Origin: JAVVHH01 sp965199585
GTDB lineage: Bacteria > Pseudomonadota > Alphaproteobacteria > Acetobacterales > Acetobacteraceae
Direction: 5' to 3'
NCBI GenBank assembly: GCA_965199585.1
Contig: CBDASI010000002.1
Coordinates: 1,860,001 to 1,924,000 of the forward strand
Length of the DNA stretch: 64,000 nt
Shown here: positions 8,898 to 17,167 of the stretch, piece by piece
How positions within the stretch are numbered: the first letter of the stretch is position 1
Layout of the letters: every line of letters begins with the position of its first letter
Made by a program: the position numbers and the translations under genes
The notes under the pieces: model-generated
What the model was told of the DNA's origin: nothing
Databases searched by the model: none
Seen by the model: only the letters and a program-made list of their open reading frames with translations

Positions 8898-9917
8898 TCA
8901 GGGCTGGCCGTTGCCGCCGGCTGCGCCGTAGACCTGAGTCGTGGCGTAGCTCGCATCGCTAGCCGCGAGTTGCACGTAGATCGAGGCCAGCTCGGCAGGC
9001 TGGCCCGGACGGCCTAGCGGGGTGTTGCCGCCGAACTTCTCCAGCTTCTCCATCGTTGCGCCGCCGCTGACCTGTAGCGGCGTCCAGATCGGGCCCGGGG
9101 CGACGCCGTTGACGCGGATGCCCTTGGAAGCGAGTTGCTTGCCGAGGGATTTGACGAAGTTCATCGTCGCCGCCTTGGTCTGAGCGTAGTCGTAGAGTTC
9201 AGGCGTCGGGTCGTAGGCCTGTTCCGAGGTGGTTGCGATGATGGCCGAGCCCGGCGGCATGTGCGGTACGGCCGCTTTCAGGATCCAGAACGGCGCGTAG
9301 ATGTTGGTCTTCATCGTGGCGTCGAAATCCTCCGATGACAGGTCGAGGAAGGACTGGTGCTGTTGCTGGCGCGCGGCGTTGGAGACCACGATGTCGAGCC
9401 CGCCGAGCTGGGCGACGGCATCGGCGACCAGCTTCTTGCAGAAGGCTTCGTCGCGGAGGTCGCCCGGCATGGCGAAGCCCTTGCGACCGGCATCGCGGAT
9501 CAGGGCCATGACGTCCTGCGCATCGGGCTCCTCGGCGGGCAGGTAGTTGATGACGACGTCGGCGCCTTCACGGGCGAACGCGATGGCGGCGGCGCGGCCC
9601 ATGCCGGAATCGCCGCCGGTGATCAGCGCGCGACGGCCGGCGAGGCGACCGGACCCGCGATAGCTGGTCTCGCCGTGGTCCGGACGCGGGTTCATGTCGC
9701 GGACGAGGCCGGGAAACGGCTGCGATTGCTTGGCGAACGGTGGCTGCGGGTACTTGGTGCGTGGGTCGGACAAAGGCTGGCCGGTCGCGGGGGCTTGCGC
9801 CGGTGTCTGCGCGGCGGCGGTGCCGGTGGTGGCGGCGGCCAGGCCGAGGCCGGCGGCGCTCATCATCAGGCGGCGTGAAAGGGCGGAGCGGTCGTCGTGA
9901 TTGGTATCGGTCATCAT
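8898..9917 (-). CDS. Tat-exported SDR oxidoreductase, YghA-like
   Basis: The 339-residue protein begins with a twin-arginine signal (SALSRRLMMSAAGLGLAAAT, cleavage near AAAQ), then a proline-rich linker (QPPFAKQSQPFPG) and an SDR core: ITGGDSGMGRA cofactor site, NAAR, TTSEQAYD and YAQTKAA (YxxxK). The linker and the DHGETSYRGSGRLAGR segment resemble the YghA/general-stress-39 group. Periplasmic location is unusual for an NAD(P)-dependent SDR and implies cofactor loading before export. The first two codons are both ATG. Nothing recognisable in the 111-base gap to the next gene. Confidence 0.88.
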   Translation of the reverse strand: MMTDTNHDDRSALSRRLMMSAAGLGLAAATTGTAAAQTPAQAPATGQPLSDPRTKYPQPPFAKQSQPFPGLVRDMNPRPDHGETSYRGSGRLAGRRALITGGDSGMGRAAAIAFAREGADVVINYLPAEEPDAQDVMALIRDAGRKGFAMPGDLRDEAFCKKLVADAVAQLGGLDIVVSNAARQQQHQSFLDLSSEDFDATMKTNIYAPFWILKAAVPHMPPGSAIIATTSEQAYDPTPELYDYAQTKAATMNFVKSLGKQLASKGIRVNGVAPGPIWTPLQVSGGATMEKLEKFGGNTPLGRPGQPAELASIYVQLAASDASYATTQVYGAAGGNGQP

Positions 9918-10028
9918 GGGCTAACATTGTCGCCGGCCGCCCGTTGCCCGGCGACACATCACCGATACGCGACGGTTGGAGTGTGGCGTCGGGGGCGCTA
10001 GGCTCGGCGCTCGATTTGGGAGGACCGG

Positions 10029-11174
10029 ATGCGGTCGATCGCGATCATTGCCCTATGCCTTGCAGGGACCATGCCGGCGCGGGCCGACATGACCCTCGGG
10101 GCCGTGTTGTCGTTGACGGGGCCGGGGGCCGGGCTGGGCGTGCCGGAACGAAACACGATCGAGCTGCTGCCGAAGCGAATCGGCGAGCACGCGGTGCGCT
10201 GGGTCGTGCTGGACGACGCGACGGACTCGACAGCGGCGGTGCGGGCGGCGCGCAAGCTGGTCGACGAGGAGCATGTCGACGCGATCCTGGGGCCGTCGAC
10301 GTCGCCGAACTCGTTGGCGATCCTGGACGTGGCGGGGTCGACGGGCACGCCGTTCGTCAGCCTGGCCGGGTCCTCGAGCGCGATCGAGCCGCCGGAGGGT
10401 GACCGGCGCTGGGCGTTCAAGCTGATCCCGAGCGAGCGGGTGGCGACGGTGCAGATCGTGGACCGGCTGGTCCGGACCGGGGCCAAGCGACTGGCCCATA
10501 TCGGCTTCGCGACCGCGCTGGGGGACGGCTACATCAGCGCGCTCTCGGCGCAGGCGGCCGAGCGCGGGATCGAGAGCGTCATCGACGTGCGCTACAACGC
10601 GGCCGACACCAGCGTCACCCCGCAGGTGCTGCGGGTGATCGCCGCGAAGCCGGACGCGGTGTTCATCGCGGCCTCGGCGACGCCGGCGACGACGCCGATC
10701 ATCGAGCTGCGCAACCGCGGCTATGCCGGGCCGATCTACACGGTGCAGGGCATCGCCGGGCCAGACGCGCTGCGGGTGGGCGGCAAGGCGCTGGATGGCG
10801 TGATGTTCTCGTCGGTACCGGTGCTGGTGGCCGAGCAGTTGCCGCAGGACAACCCGGTGCGGGCGCCGGCGATGGCGTTCATCAAGGCCTATGAGGGCAA
10901 GTACGGCCCCGGCAGCCGGTCGCTATTCGGGGCGACGATGTGGGACTCGTTCATGCTGGTGGCGATGGGTGCCGAAATGGGCGGCGGCACGGCGGGGACG
11001 CCGGCGTTCCGCACCGTGCTGCGCGACGCGATGGAGCATGTGACGGGGATGGCGGGGGCGGAGGCAGTGTTCTCGCTGACGCCGACGGATCACAGTGGCG
11101 CTAGCGCGACCAGCCAGGTGATGGTCGAGATTCGCGATGGGGGCTACCACCTGCTGCCCGAGCTGAAACTATGA
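10029..11174 (+). CDS. Branched-chain amino-acid-type ABC substrate-binding protein
   Basis: This 381-residue type I periplasmic binding protein (Peripl_BP_6/LivJ fold) has a signal peptide (MRSIAIIALCLAGTMPARAD, cleavage after ARA). Landmarks are TLGAVLSLTGPGA, DDATDSTAAVRAARKLV, AILGPSTSPNSLA and FGATMWDSFML. A GGGAGGACC Shine-Dalgarno precedes the ATG. No permease or ATPase partner is nearby, so it is an orphan receptor. It overlaps the next gene by 4 bases and stands upstream of the oxalate genes; its ligand may be a carboxylate, but that is inference. Confidence 0.88.
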   Translation: MRSIAIIALCLAGTMPARADMTLGAVLSLTGPGAGLGVPERNTIELLPKRIGEHAVRWVVLDDATDSTAAVRAARKLVDEEHVDAILGPSTSPNSLAILDVAGSTGTPFVSLAGSSSAIEPPEGDRRWAFKLIPSERVATVQIVDRLVRTGAKRLAHIGFATALGDGYISALSAQAAERGIESVIDVRYNAADTSVTPQVLRVIAAKPDAVFIAASATPATTPIIELRNRGYAGPIYTVQGIAGPDALRVGGKALDGVMFSSVPVLVAEQLPQDNPVRAPAMAFIKAYEGKYGPGSRSLFGATMWDSFMLVAMGAEMGGGTAGTPAFRTVLRDAMEHVTGMAGAEAVFSLTPTDHSGASATSQVMVEIRDGGYHLLPELKL

Positions 11175-12019
11175 GTGCAATCGAACACGAAGCGCGCGTC
11201 ATCCAACCCGCGCATCAGATCGGCCAAATGGATGTGCGCCAGGTGCGCGAGGCCGCCGACATCGTCTATCTCGAGGAGGGGGAGGGGGTGCCGATCCTGT
11301 TCCTGCATGGGATCGGTGGCGGGGCACCGGTGTTCGCGCCGCAATTGGCGCATTTTGGCAAAAAGTTCCGCGCGATCGCCTGGGACATGCCGGGCTACGC
11401 CAACTCGGCGCCGCTGCCGCTGGTGACGATGGAGGCGTTGGCGGCGTCGCTGGCCGGGTTCATCAAGGCGTTGGCGTTGGACCGGCCGATCCTGGTCGGG
11501 CACAGCCTGGGCGGCATGATCGTTCAGCGGCTGTTGGCAGCGTCGCCGCATGTGGCGCGGGGCGTGGTGCTGTCGCAGACCAGCCCGACCTTCGGCGGGC
11601 GCGACCCGGCGTGGGCGGAGCAGTTCGTGGCGTCCAAGCTGGGGCCGCTCGACTCCGGGCACAGCATGGAGACGCTGGCGGCCGAGGCAATCCGCGAGTC
11701 CATCGGCACGGATGCCGACCCGGCCGGGGTCGCGGCGGCACAGGCGGCGTTCGGCGCGGTGCCGGAGAGCACGTACCGCGACATGGTGCTGGCGATGCCG
11801 GGCTTCGACCAGCGCGAGGCGCTGGCGCGCATCGCGGTGCCGACGCTGGTGGTGGCGGGCAGCCTGGACCAATTGGCGCCACCCGCCGGCTGCGAGCGGA
11901 TGGCCTCGCGCATCCCGGGCGCACGCTATGTGGTGTTGGACGGGGCGGGACACCTGGCGCACGCCGAACGTCCCGACGCGTTCAACGCCGCGCTCGACGG
12001 GTTCGTGGCCGATCTCTGA
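11171..12019 (+). CDS. Alpha/beta-fold hydrolase
   Basis: The 282-residue protein has the full alpha/beta hydrolase triad: nucleophile serine in VGHSLGGM, acidic residue in AGSLDQLAP and histidine in GAGHLAHAE. The oxyanion-region HGIGGG motif lies near residue 48. The fold is like lactone/ester hydrolases (3-oxoadipate enol-lactonase type). It is translationally coupled (ATGA) to the upstream binding protein. Substrate unknown; cleavage of an oxalate ester or similar would fit the neighbourhood but is speculative. Confidence 0.9.
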   Translation: MSAIEHEARVIQPAHQIGQMDVRQVREAADIVYLEEGEGVPILFLHGIGGGAPVFAPQLAHFGKKFRAIAWDMPGYANSAPLPLVTMEALAASLAGFIKALALDRPILVGHSLGGMIVQRLLAASPHVARGVVLSQTSPTFGGRDPAWAEQFVASKLGPLDSGHSMETLAAEAIRESIGTDADPAGVAAAQAAFGAVPESTYRDMVLAMPGFDQREALARIAVPTLVVAGSLDQLAPPAGCERMASRIPGARYVVLDGAGHLAHAERPDAFNAALDGFVADL

Positions 12020-12044
12020 ACGGCAGGTGGGTTATTGCCGTCTT

Positions 12045-12138
12045 CGTAGGGTGGGCTTCAGCCCACCGTCGCTTGCCGTCACTGAACCCGCGTTGCGCTC
12101 GTAGAAACGGAGGGTGATAGGCTGAAGCCCTCCCTACG
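12045..12138. repeat. Dispersed palindromic repeat (REP/MITE-like)
   Basis: The arms CGTAGGGTGGGCTTCAGCCC (12045-12064) and, inverted, AGGCTGAAGCCCTCCCTACG (12119-12138) are imperfect inverted copies separated by about 54 bases. The core GTGGGCTTCAGCCCAC is also a palindrome. This sequence type recurs as a mobile intergenic repeat in many bacterial genomes. It occupies the gap upstream of oxc and could act as a bidirectional terminator. No ORF lies inside. Confidence 0.6.
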
Positions 12139-12253
12139 AGGGAATTGATGACGGGGTGAGCGGGCGTTCGTTATGAATCTTTCGGGCTGGCTGTTACAAC
12201 CGCGGGACTCATGAACGGCTGGGACGCCAGCGCGAACTAACCGGAGGTCTCCA

Positions 12254-13999
12254 ATGTCCGCAGCGCTGAAGCCGAGCGACGATGTCGTTCCCGAGGTCGA
12301 GCTCACCGATGGCTTTCACCTCGTCATCGATGCGCTGAAGCTCAATGGCGTCCAGACGATCTACGGCGTGCCCGGCATCCCGATCACCGATCTCGGACGG
12401 ATGGCGCAGGCGGAAGGGATCCGGGTGATCTCGTTCCGACACGAGCAGAACGCCGGCAATGCGGCGGCGATCGCCGGATTCCTGACCAAGGCGCCGGGCA
12501 TCTGCCTGACGGTGTCGGCGCCGGGCTTCCTGAACGGACTGGTGGCGCTGACCAACGCGACCACGAACTGCTTTCCGATGATCCTGATCAGCGGGTCCTC
12601 GGAGCGGGAGATCGTCGATCTGCAGCAGGGCGATTACGAGGAGATGGACCAACTCGCCATCGCCAAGCCGCTGTGCAAGGCGGCGTTCCGGGTGTTGCAC
12701 GCGGCCGATATCGGCATCGGCGTGGCGCGCGCGATCCGGGCGGCGGTGTCGGGACGGCCGGGCGGGGTGTATCTCGACCTGCCGGCGAAATTGTTCGGGC
12801 AGACGATGGAGGCCGAGGCCGGGCGGCGCTCGCTGGTCAAGGTGATCGACCCGGCGCCGGAGCAGCTGCCGTCGCCGGACTCGGTACAGCGGGCTTTGCA
12901 TGTGTTGAAGTCGGCGCAGCGGCCGCTGATCGTGCTGGGCAAGGGCGCGGCGTACGCGCAGGCGGACGAGGCGGTGCGGGCGTTGGTCGAGACGTCGGGT
13001 ATTCCGTACATCCCGATGAGCATGGCCAAGGGGCTGCTGCCGGACACGCACCCGCTCTCGGCCGGGGCAGCGCGCTCGACGGTGCTCAAGGAGAGCGACG
13101 TGGTGATGCTGGTCGGCGCGCGGCTGAACTGGCTGCTGAGCCACGGCAAGGGCAAGCAATGGGGGCCGCCGGGCTCCAAGCGGTTCATCCAGATCGACAT
13201 CGACCCGCGCGAGATGGACAGCAACGTCGAGATCGCGGCGCCGCTGGTAGGCGACATCGGCTCCTGCGTGGCGGCGCTGCTGGACGGCATGGGCACAGAT
13301 TGGGCACCGCCGCCGACCGCCTGGACCGACGCGATCCGCGAGAAGAAGGACGCCAACATCGCCAAGATGGCGACCAAGCTGGGCAAGAACTCGAGCCCGA
13401 TGGACTTCCATAGCGCGCTACGGGTGCTGCGCGACGTGATCAAGGAGCGGCCGAATGCGATGCTGGTCAACGAGGGGGCCAACACGCTCGACCTCGCGCG
13501 CGGGGTGATCGACATGTACGAGCCCCGCAAGCGGCTCGACGTCGGCACCTGGGGGATCATGGGGATCGGGATGGGGTTCGCGATCGCCGCCGCGATCGAG
13601 ACCGGCAAGCCGGTGCTGGCCGTGGAAGGCGATAGCGCGTTCGGGTTTTCCGGCATGGAGGTCGAGACGATCTGCCGCTACGACCTGCCGGTGTGCATCG
13701 TCGTCTTCAACAATGACGGTATTTACCGCGGCACCGACGAGGGGGCCCTTGGCGATCCGGCGACGACGGTGTTCGTCAAAGGCGCCCGCTACGACAAGAT
13801 GATGGAGGCGTTCGGCGGCGTCGGTGTGAACGTGACGACGCCGGATGCGCTTAAGGCGGCCGTCGACGCCGCCATGGATAGCGGGCGGCCGACACTGATC
13901 AACGCCGTCATCGACCCGGCGGCCGGCAGCGAGAGCGGCAACATCGGCAGCCTCAACCCCACCAGCACATTGAAGAAGAAGGCAGGGATCGCAGCATGA
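12254..13999 (+). CDS. oxc: Oxalyl-CoA decarboxylase
   Basis: This 581-residue ThDP-dependent enzyme converts oxalyl-CoA to formyl-CoA and CO2. The N-terminal Pyr domain has YGVPGIPITDLGR, the ThDP-activating glutamate in FRHEQNAG, and SAPGFLNGL. The central domain has GKGAAYAQADE. The C-terminal PP domain has TWGIMGIGMGFAIAAA and the GDSAFGFSG...NNDGIYRG metal/ThDP motif. LNWLLSHGKGKQW is diagnostic of Oxc against other ThDP enzymes. A GGAGG precedes the ATG by six bases. It overlaps frc by ATGA, the classical oxc-frc pair. Confidence 0.93.
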   Translation: MSAALKPSDDVVPEVELTDGFHLVIDALKLNGVQTIYGVPGIPITDLGRMAQAEGIRVISFRHEQNAGNAAAIAGFLTKAPGICLTVSAPGFLNGLVALTNATTNCFPMILISGSSEREIVDLQQGDYEEMDQLAIAKPLCKAAFRVLHAADIGIGVARAIRAAVSGRPGGVYLDLPAKLFGQTMEAEAGRRSLVKVIDPAPEQLPSPDSVQRALHVLKSAQRPLIVLGKGAAYAQADEAVRALVETSGIPYIPMSMAKGLLPDTHPLSAGAARSTVLKESDVVMLVGARLNWLLSHGKGKQWGPPGSKRFIQIDIDPREMDSNVEIAAPLVGDIGSCVAALLDGMGTDWAPPPTAWTDAIREKKDANIAKMATKLGKNSSPMDFHSALRVLRDVIKERPNAMLVNEGANTLDLARGVIDMYEPRKRLDVGTWGIMGIGMGFAIAAAIETGKPVLAVEGDSAFGFSGMEVETICRYDLPVCIVVFNNDGIYRGTDEGALGDPATTVFVKGARYDKMMEAFGGVGVNVTTPDALKAAVDAAMDSGRPTLINAVIDPAAGSESGNIGSLNPTSTLKKKAGIAA

Positions 14000-15270
14000 A
14001 GGCTCTGGACGGCGTCAAAATCCTCGATTTCACCCATGTGCAGTCGGGGCCGACCTGCACCCAGCTGCTGGCGTGGTTCGGCGCCGACGTGATCAAGGTC
14101 GAGCGGCCCGGCGTGGGCGACATCACCCGCGGACAGCTGCGCGACGTGAAGGACGCCGACAGCCTGTATTTCACCATGCTGAACAGCAACAAGCGGTCCA
14201 TCACCATCGACAGCAAGAACAATGAAGGTAAGCGGGTCATCGAATCGCTGATCGAGACCTGCGACGTGATGGTCGAGAACTTCGCGCCGGGCGCGCTGGA
14301 CCGGATGGGCTTCACCTGGGAGCGCATCCAGGAGATCAACCCGCGGATCATCTTGGCTTCAATCAAGGGGTTCGGGCCCGGGCCGTACGAGGATTGCAAG
14401 GTGTACGAGAACATTGCGCAATGCGCCGGCGGCTCGGCCAGCACGACCGGCTTCGACGACGGCCCGCCGCTGGTGACGGGCGCGCAGATCGGCGATAGCG
14501 GCACCGGGCTGCATTTGGCTCTGGGGATCGTGGCGGCGCTGTATCAGCGTAATACCACCGGGCGCGGCCAAAAGGTCACGGCGGCGATGCAGGACGGGGT
14601 GCTGAATTTGTGCCGGGTCAAGCTGCGGGACCAGCAGCGGTTGGCGCATGGGGCACTCACCGAATACCCGCAGTATCCGGATGGCGAGTTCGGCGAGAGC
14701 GTACCGCGCGCGGGCAACGCCTCGGGCGGCGGGCAGCCCGGCTGGATCCTGAAGTGCAAGGGCTGGGAGACGGACCCGAACGCCTACATCTACTTCATCA
14801 CCCAAGCGCCGGTGTGGGAAGCAATCTGTGACGTGATCGGCGAGCCCACGTGGAAGACCGATCCGGGCTATGCCAAGCCCGGCGCCCGGTTGCCGAAGCT
14901 TAAGTCGATCTTCGACCGCATTGAGCAGTGGACGATGACCAAGACGAAGTTCGAGGCCATGGAGGAGTTGAACCAGCACGACATTCCGTGCGGGCCGATC
15001 CTATCGATGAAAGAGATCGCGGCGGATCAGTCGTTGCGTGATACCGGCACCCTGGTCGAGGTGCCTCATCCGGTGCGCGGGACCTATCTGACGGTCGGTA
15101 ACCCGATCAAGCTGTCCGATAGTCCGACCGAGGTCACACGATCGCCGTTGCTCGGGGAGCATACGGACGAGATCCTTCGAGACGTTCTGCGGTTTGACGA
15201 AGCTCGGATCGAGACAATCCGGCAGTCTGGGGCAATTGGAGCCTCGACGCCCAAACTAGCGGCGGAGTAG
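13996..15270 (+). CDS. frc: Formyl-CoA transferase (CoA-transferase family III)
   Basis: The 424-residue enzyme exchanges CoA between formyl-CoA and oxalate, regenerating oxalyl-CoA and releasing formate. It shows GVKILDFTHVQSGPTCTQLL, IKVERPGVGD, VENFAPGALDRMG, FGPGPYEDCKVYENIAQC and the catalytic aspartate in TGAQIGDSGTGLHLALG. Length equals characterised Frc proteins (about 425). It is translationally coupled to oxc and followed by an 11-bp hairpin. Confidence 0.94.
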   Translation: MKALDGVKILDFTHVQSGPTCTQLLAWFGADVIKVERPGVGDITRGQLRDVKDADSLYFTMLNSNKRSITIDSKNNEGKRVIESLIETCDVMVENFAPGALDRMGFTWERIQEINPRIILASIKGFGPGPYEDCKVYENIAQCAGGSASTTGFDDGPPLVTGAQIGDSGTGLHLALGIVAALYQRNTTGRGQKVTAAMQDGVLNLCRVKLRDQQRLAHGALTEYPQYPDGEFGESVPRAGNASGGGQPGWILKCKGWETDPNAYIYFITQAPVWEAICDVIGEPTWKTDPGYAKPGARLPKLKSIFDRIEQWTMTKTKFEAMEELNQHDIPCGPILSMKEIAADQSLRDTGTLVEVPHPVRGTYLTVGNPIKLSDSPTEVTRSPLLGEHTDEILRDVLRFDEARIETIRQSGAIGASTPKLAAE

Positions 15271-15275
15271 CGTCT

Positions 15276-15301
15276 GGTGGGGTGCTGAAGAGCACCCCAC
15301 C
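15276..15301. terminator. Bidirectional terminator-like hairpin
   Basis: A perfect 11-bp stem, GGTGGGGTGCT / AGCACCCCACC, with a GAAG loop lies between the convergent frc and csbD-like genes, 5 bases after the frc stop. There is no strong T-run on either side. Confidence 0.65.
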
Positions 15302-15308
15302 CAACGGA

Positions 15309-15731
15309 TTAGCGGTCGCGATAAGCGGCGCGGAAGCGGCCTAGCTCGACGGCGCGCTCGGCCGGCGGACGGCCGATGAGGTAACCGACCAGCATGCTCA
15401 CGGCAGCGACGCCGAGCATGACGGCGACGGGTTCATTGCGGACGTAGTCGGCAACGGTCTCCGCGGCATACTCGCCCGCTTCATACACCTGCCCGCCGAT
15501 GTTGGACGCGTGGTCGCTGACCTTGTCGGCGACGTCGCTCAGCTTCGAGCTAGCCTTGTCCGCGACGTCGGAGGCGGCATCCTTGGCGTCGCCAAAGGCC
15601 TTCTGTGCCTGACCGGCGACTTGGTCGATCTTGCCCTGAGCTTGGTTCTTGGTGTCGCCAGTCAGGTTGCCCACGGTGCTCTCGATCTTGCCGCCCACAT
15701 CGCGTGCGGTGCCTTCCATCTTGTCGGACAT
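15309..15731 (-). CDS. CsbD-family stress protein with C-terminal membrane anchor
   Basis: The 140-residue protein starts MSDKMEGTARDVGGK, the CsbD hallmark. An Ala/Asp/Lys-rich amphipathic helix region follows (QGKIDQVAGQAQKAFGD, repeated ASDVADKAS), then one hydrophobic segment near residues 106-124 (VMLGVAAVSMLVGYLIG). CsbD proteins are induced in general stress responses; the C-terminal anchor resembles ElaB/DUF883-type membrane-tethered proteins. GGAGG lies 9 bases before the ATG. The sequence upstream contains a possible EcfG-type promoter. Confidence 0.77.
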   Translation of the reverse strand: MSDKMEGTARDVGGKIESTVGNLTGDTKNQAQGKIDQVAGQAQKAFGDAKDAASDVADKASSKLSDVADKVSDHASNIGGQVYEAGEYAAETVADYVRNEPVAVMLGVAAVSMLVGYLIGRPPAERAVELGRFRAAYRDR

Positions 15732-15813
15732 AACTGCTTTCCTCCGTATGATTGCCCGTTGAAACAACTCGTCGCGTCGGTGTGCCGCGACAGTTGCCAA
15801 CCTAGCCGTCCAA

Positions 15814-15838
15814 AACGAGTGGCCCGGGCCCGGGTTTC
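15814..15838 (-). promoter_or_regulatory. Possible EcfG-type general stress promoter upstream of the CsbD-like gene
   Basis: On the minus strand GAAAC, a 16-base spacer and CGTT resemble the alphaproteobacterial EcfG consensus (GGAAC-N16/17-CGTT), with one mismatch in the -35 box. It sits about 83 bases before the CsbD-like start. A promoter of this class would fit a stress protein, but the match is short. Confidence 0.3.
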
Positions 15839-15970
15839 ATTCATGTGACGATGTTTTACATTCGGAACCCGATCCGATCGCCGCTGCGGCGGGTCAGCTA
15901 GTCGCCTCGAGTGTTTCGGCTTATGGAGGATCGAGCGAGTTTGCACGATCCAACGCGAGGTTCTGCCGGA

Positions 15971-17167
15971 ATGAATATCCACGAGTATCAGGGCAAGGAG
16001 CTGCTGCGCCGCTACGGCGTCGCCGTGCTCGAAGGGCATGTCGCTTGGACGCCGGAGGAGGCGCAGGCCGCCGTCGGCAAGCTGCCCGGGCCGATCTATG
16101 TCGTGAAGTCGCAGATCCATGCCGGCGGGCGTGGAGCGGGCAAGTTCCAGGACGATCCGAACGGCAAAGGCGGCGTGCGCCTGGCCAAGAGCGCCGACGA
16201 GGTCAAGGACGCTGCGGAGGCGATGATCGGCAACGTGTTGATCACCAAGCAGACGGGCGAGGCTGGGCGCCGGGTCAGCCGGGTGTATGTCGAGGCCGGC
16301 TGCGACATTAAGCGCGAGCTGTATCTGTCGCTGTTGGTGGACCGGGATACCGGCCGCGTGGTGGTAATCGCCAGTACCGAGGGCGGTATGGAGATCGAGC
16401 ACGTCGCCGAACACAACCCGGAGAAGATCCTCCGTGCAGTGGTCGATCCCGCCAGCGGCATCTCGGGCTTCCATACCCGCAAGCTGGCGTTCGGGCTCGG
16501 GCTCGAGGGCAAGCAGGTCGGCGCGTTCAGCAAGTTCGTGCTGGCCATGTACAAGGCGTTCACCGATCTCGACTGCGAGACGGTCGAGATCAATCCGCTG
16601 GTCGTCACCGGCGCGGGCGACATGGTGGCGCTGGATGCGAAGGTGAGCTTCGACGACAACGCGCTGTATCGGCATCCGGAGCTGGAGAAGCTGCGGGACG
16701 AGGCAGAAGAGGACCCCAAGGAGCTGGAGGCTGCCAAGTATAGCCTCAACTACGTGGCGCTCGACGGCACGATCGGCTGCATGGTCAACGGCGCCGGGCT
16801 GGCGATGGCGACCATGGACATCATCAAGCTTTATGGCGGCAGCCCGGCCAACTTCCTCGACGTCGGCGGTGGCGCGACCAAGGAGCGGGTGACGGCGGCG
16901 TTCAAGATCATCCTGTCGGACCCGAACGTCGAAGGCATTTTGGTGAACATCTTCGGCGGCATCATGCGCTGCGACGTGATCGCCGAGGGCGTGGTCGCGG
17001 CCGCGCGGGAGGTCAGCCTCGGCGTGCCGCTGGTGGTGCGTCTCGAAGGAACCAACGTCGAGTTGGGCAAGGCCATCCTGGCTAAATCCGGCCTGCCGAT
17101 CGTGTCGGCCGACAACCTGGCCGATGCTGCCGAAAAGGTGGTCCGGGCCGTGAAGGAAGCCGCATAA
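15971..17167 (+). CDS. sucC: Succinate-CoA ligase (ADP/GDP-forming), beta subunit
   Basis: This 398-residue ATP-grasp subunit begins MNIHEYQGKELLRRYG and shows KSQIHAGGRGAGKF, VYVEAGCDIKRELYLSLLVDRDTG, VEINPLVVT, DAKVSFDDNALYRHPE and GGGATKERV...VNIFGGIMRCDVIA. With SucD it interconverts succinyl-CoA and succinate with nucleotide. The start is ATG 15971 rather than the upstream in-frame ATG near 15924, because MNIHEYQ is the conserved N-terminus. It sits inside the oxalate gene set rather than with mdh/sucAB, so it may serve CoA activation there; malate-CoA ligase (mtkA) is less likely. Confidence 0.92.
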   Translation: MNIHEYQGKELLRRYGVAVLEGHVAWTPEEAQAAVGKLPGPIYVVKSQIHAGGRGAGKFQDDPNGKGGVRLAKSADEVKDAAEAMIGNVLITKQTGEAGRRVSRVYVEAGCDIKRELYLSLLVDRDTGRVVVIASTEGGMEIEHVAEHNPEKILRAVVDPASGISGFHTRKLAFGLGLEGKQVGAFSKFVLAMYKAFTDLDCETVEINPLVVTGAGDMVALDAKVSFDDNALYRHPELEKLRDEAEEDPKELEAAKYSLNYVALDGTIGCMVNGAGLAMATMDIIKLYGGSPANFLDVGGGATKERVTAAFKIILSDPNVEGILVNIFGGIMRCDVIAEGVVAAAREVSLGVPLVVRLEGTNVELGKAILAKSGLPIVSADNLADAAEKVVRAVKEAA

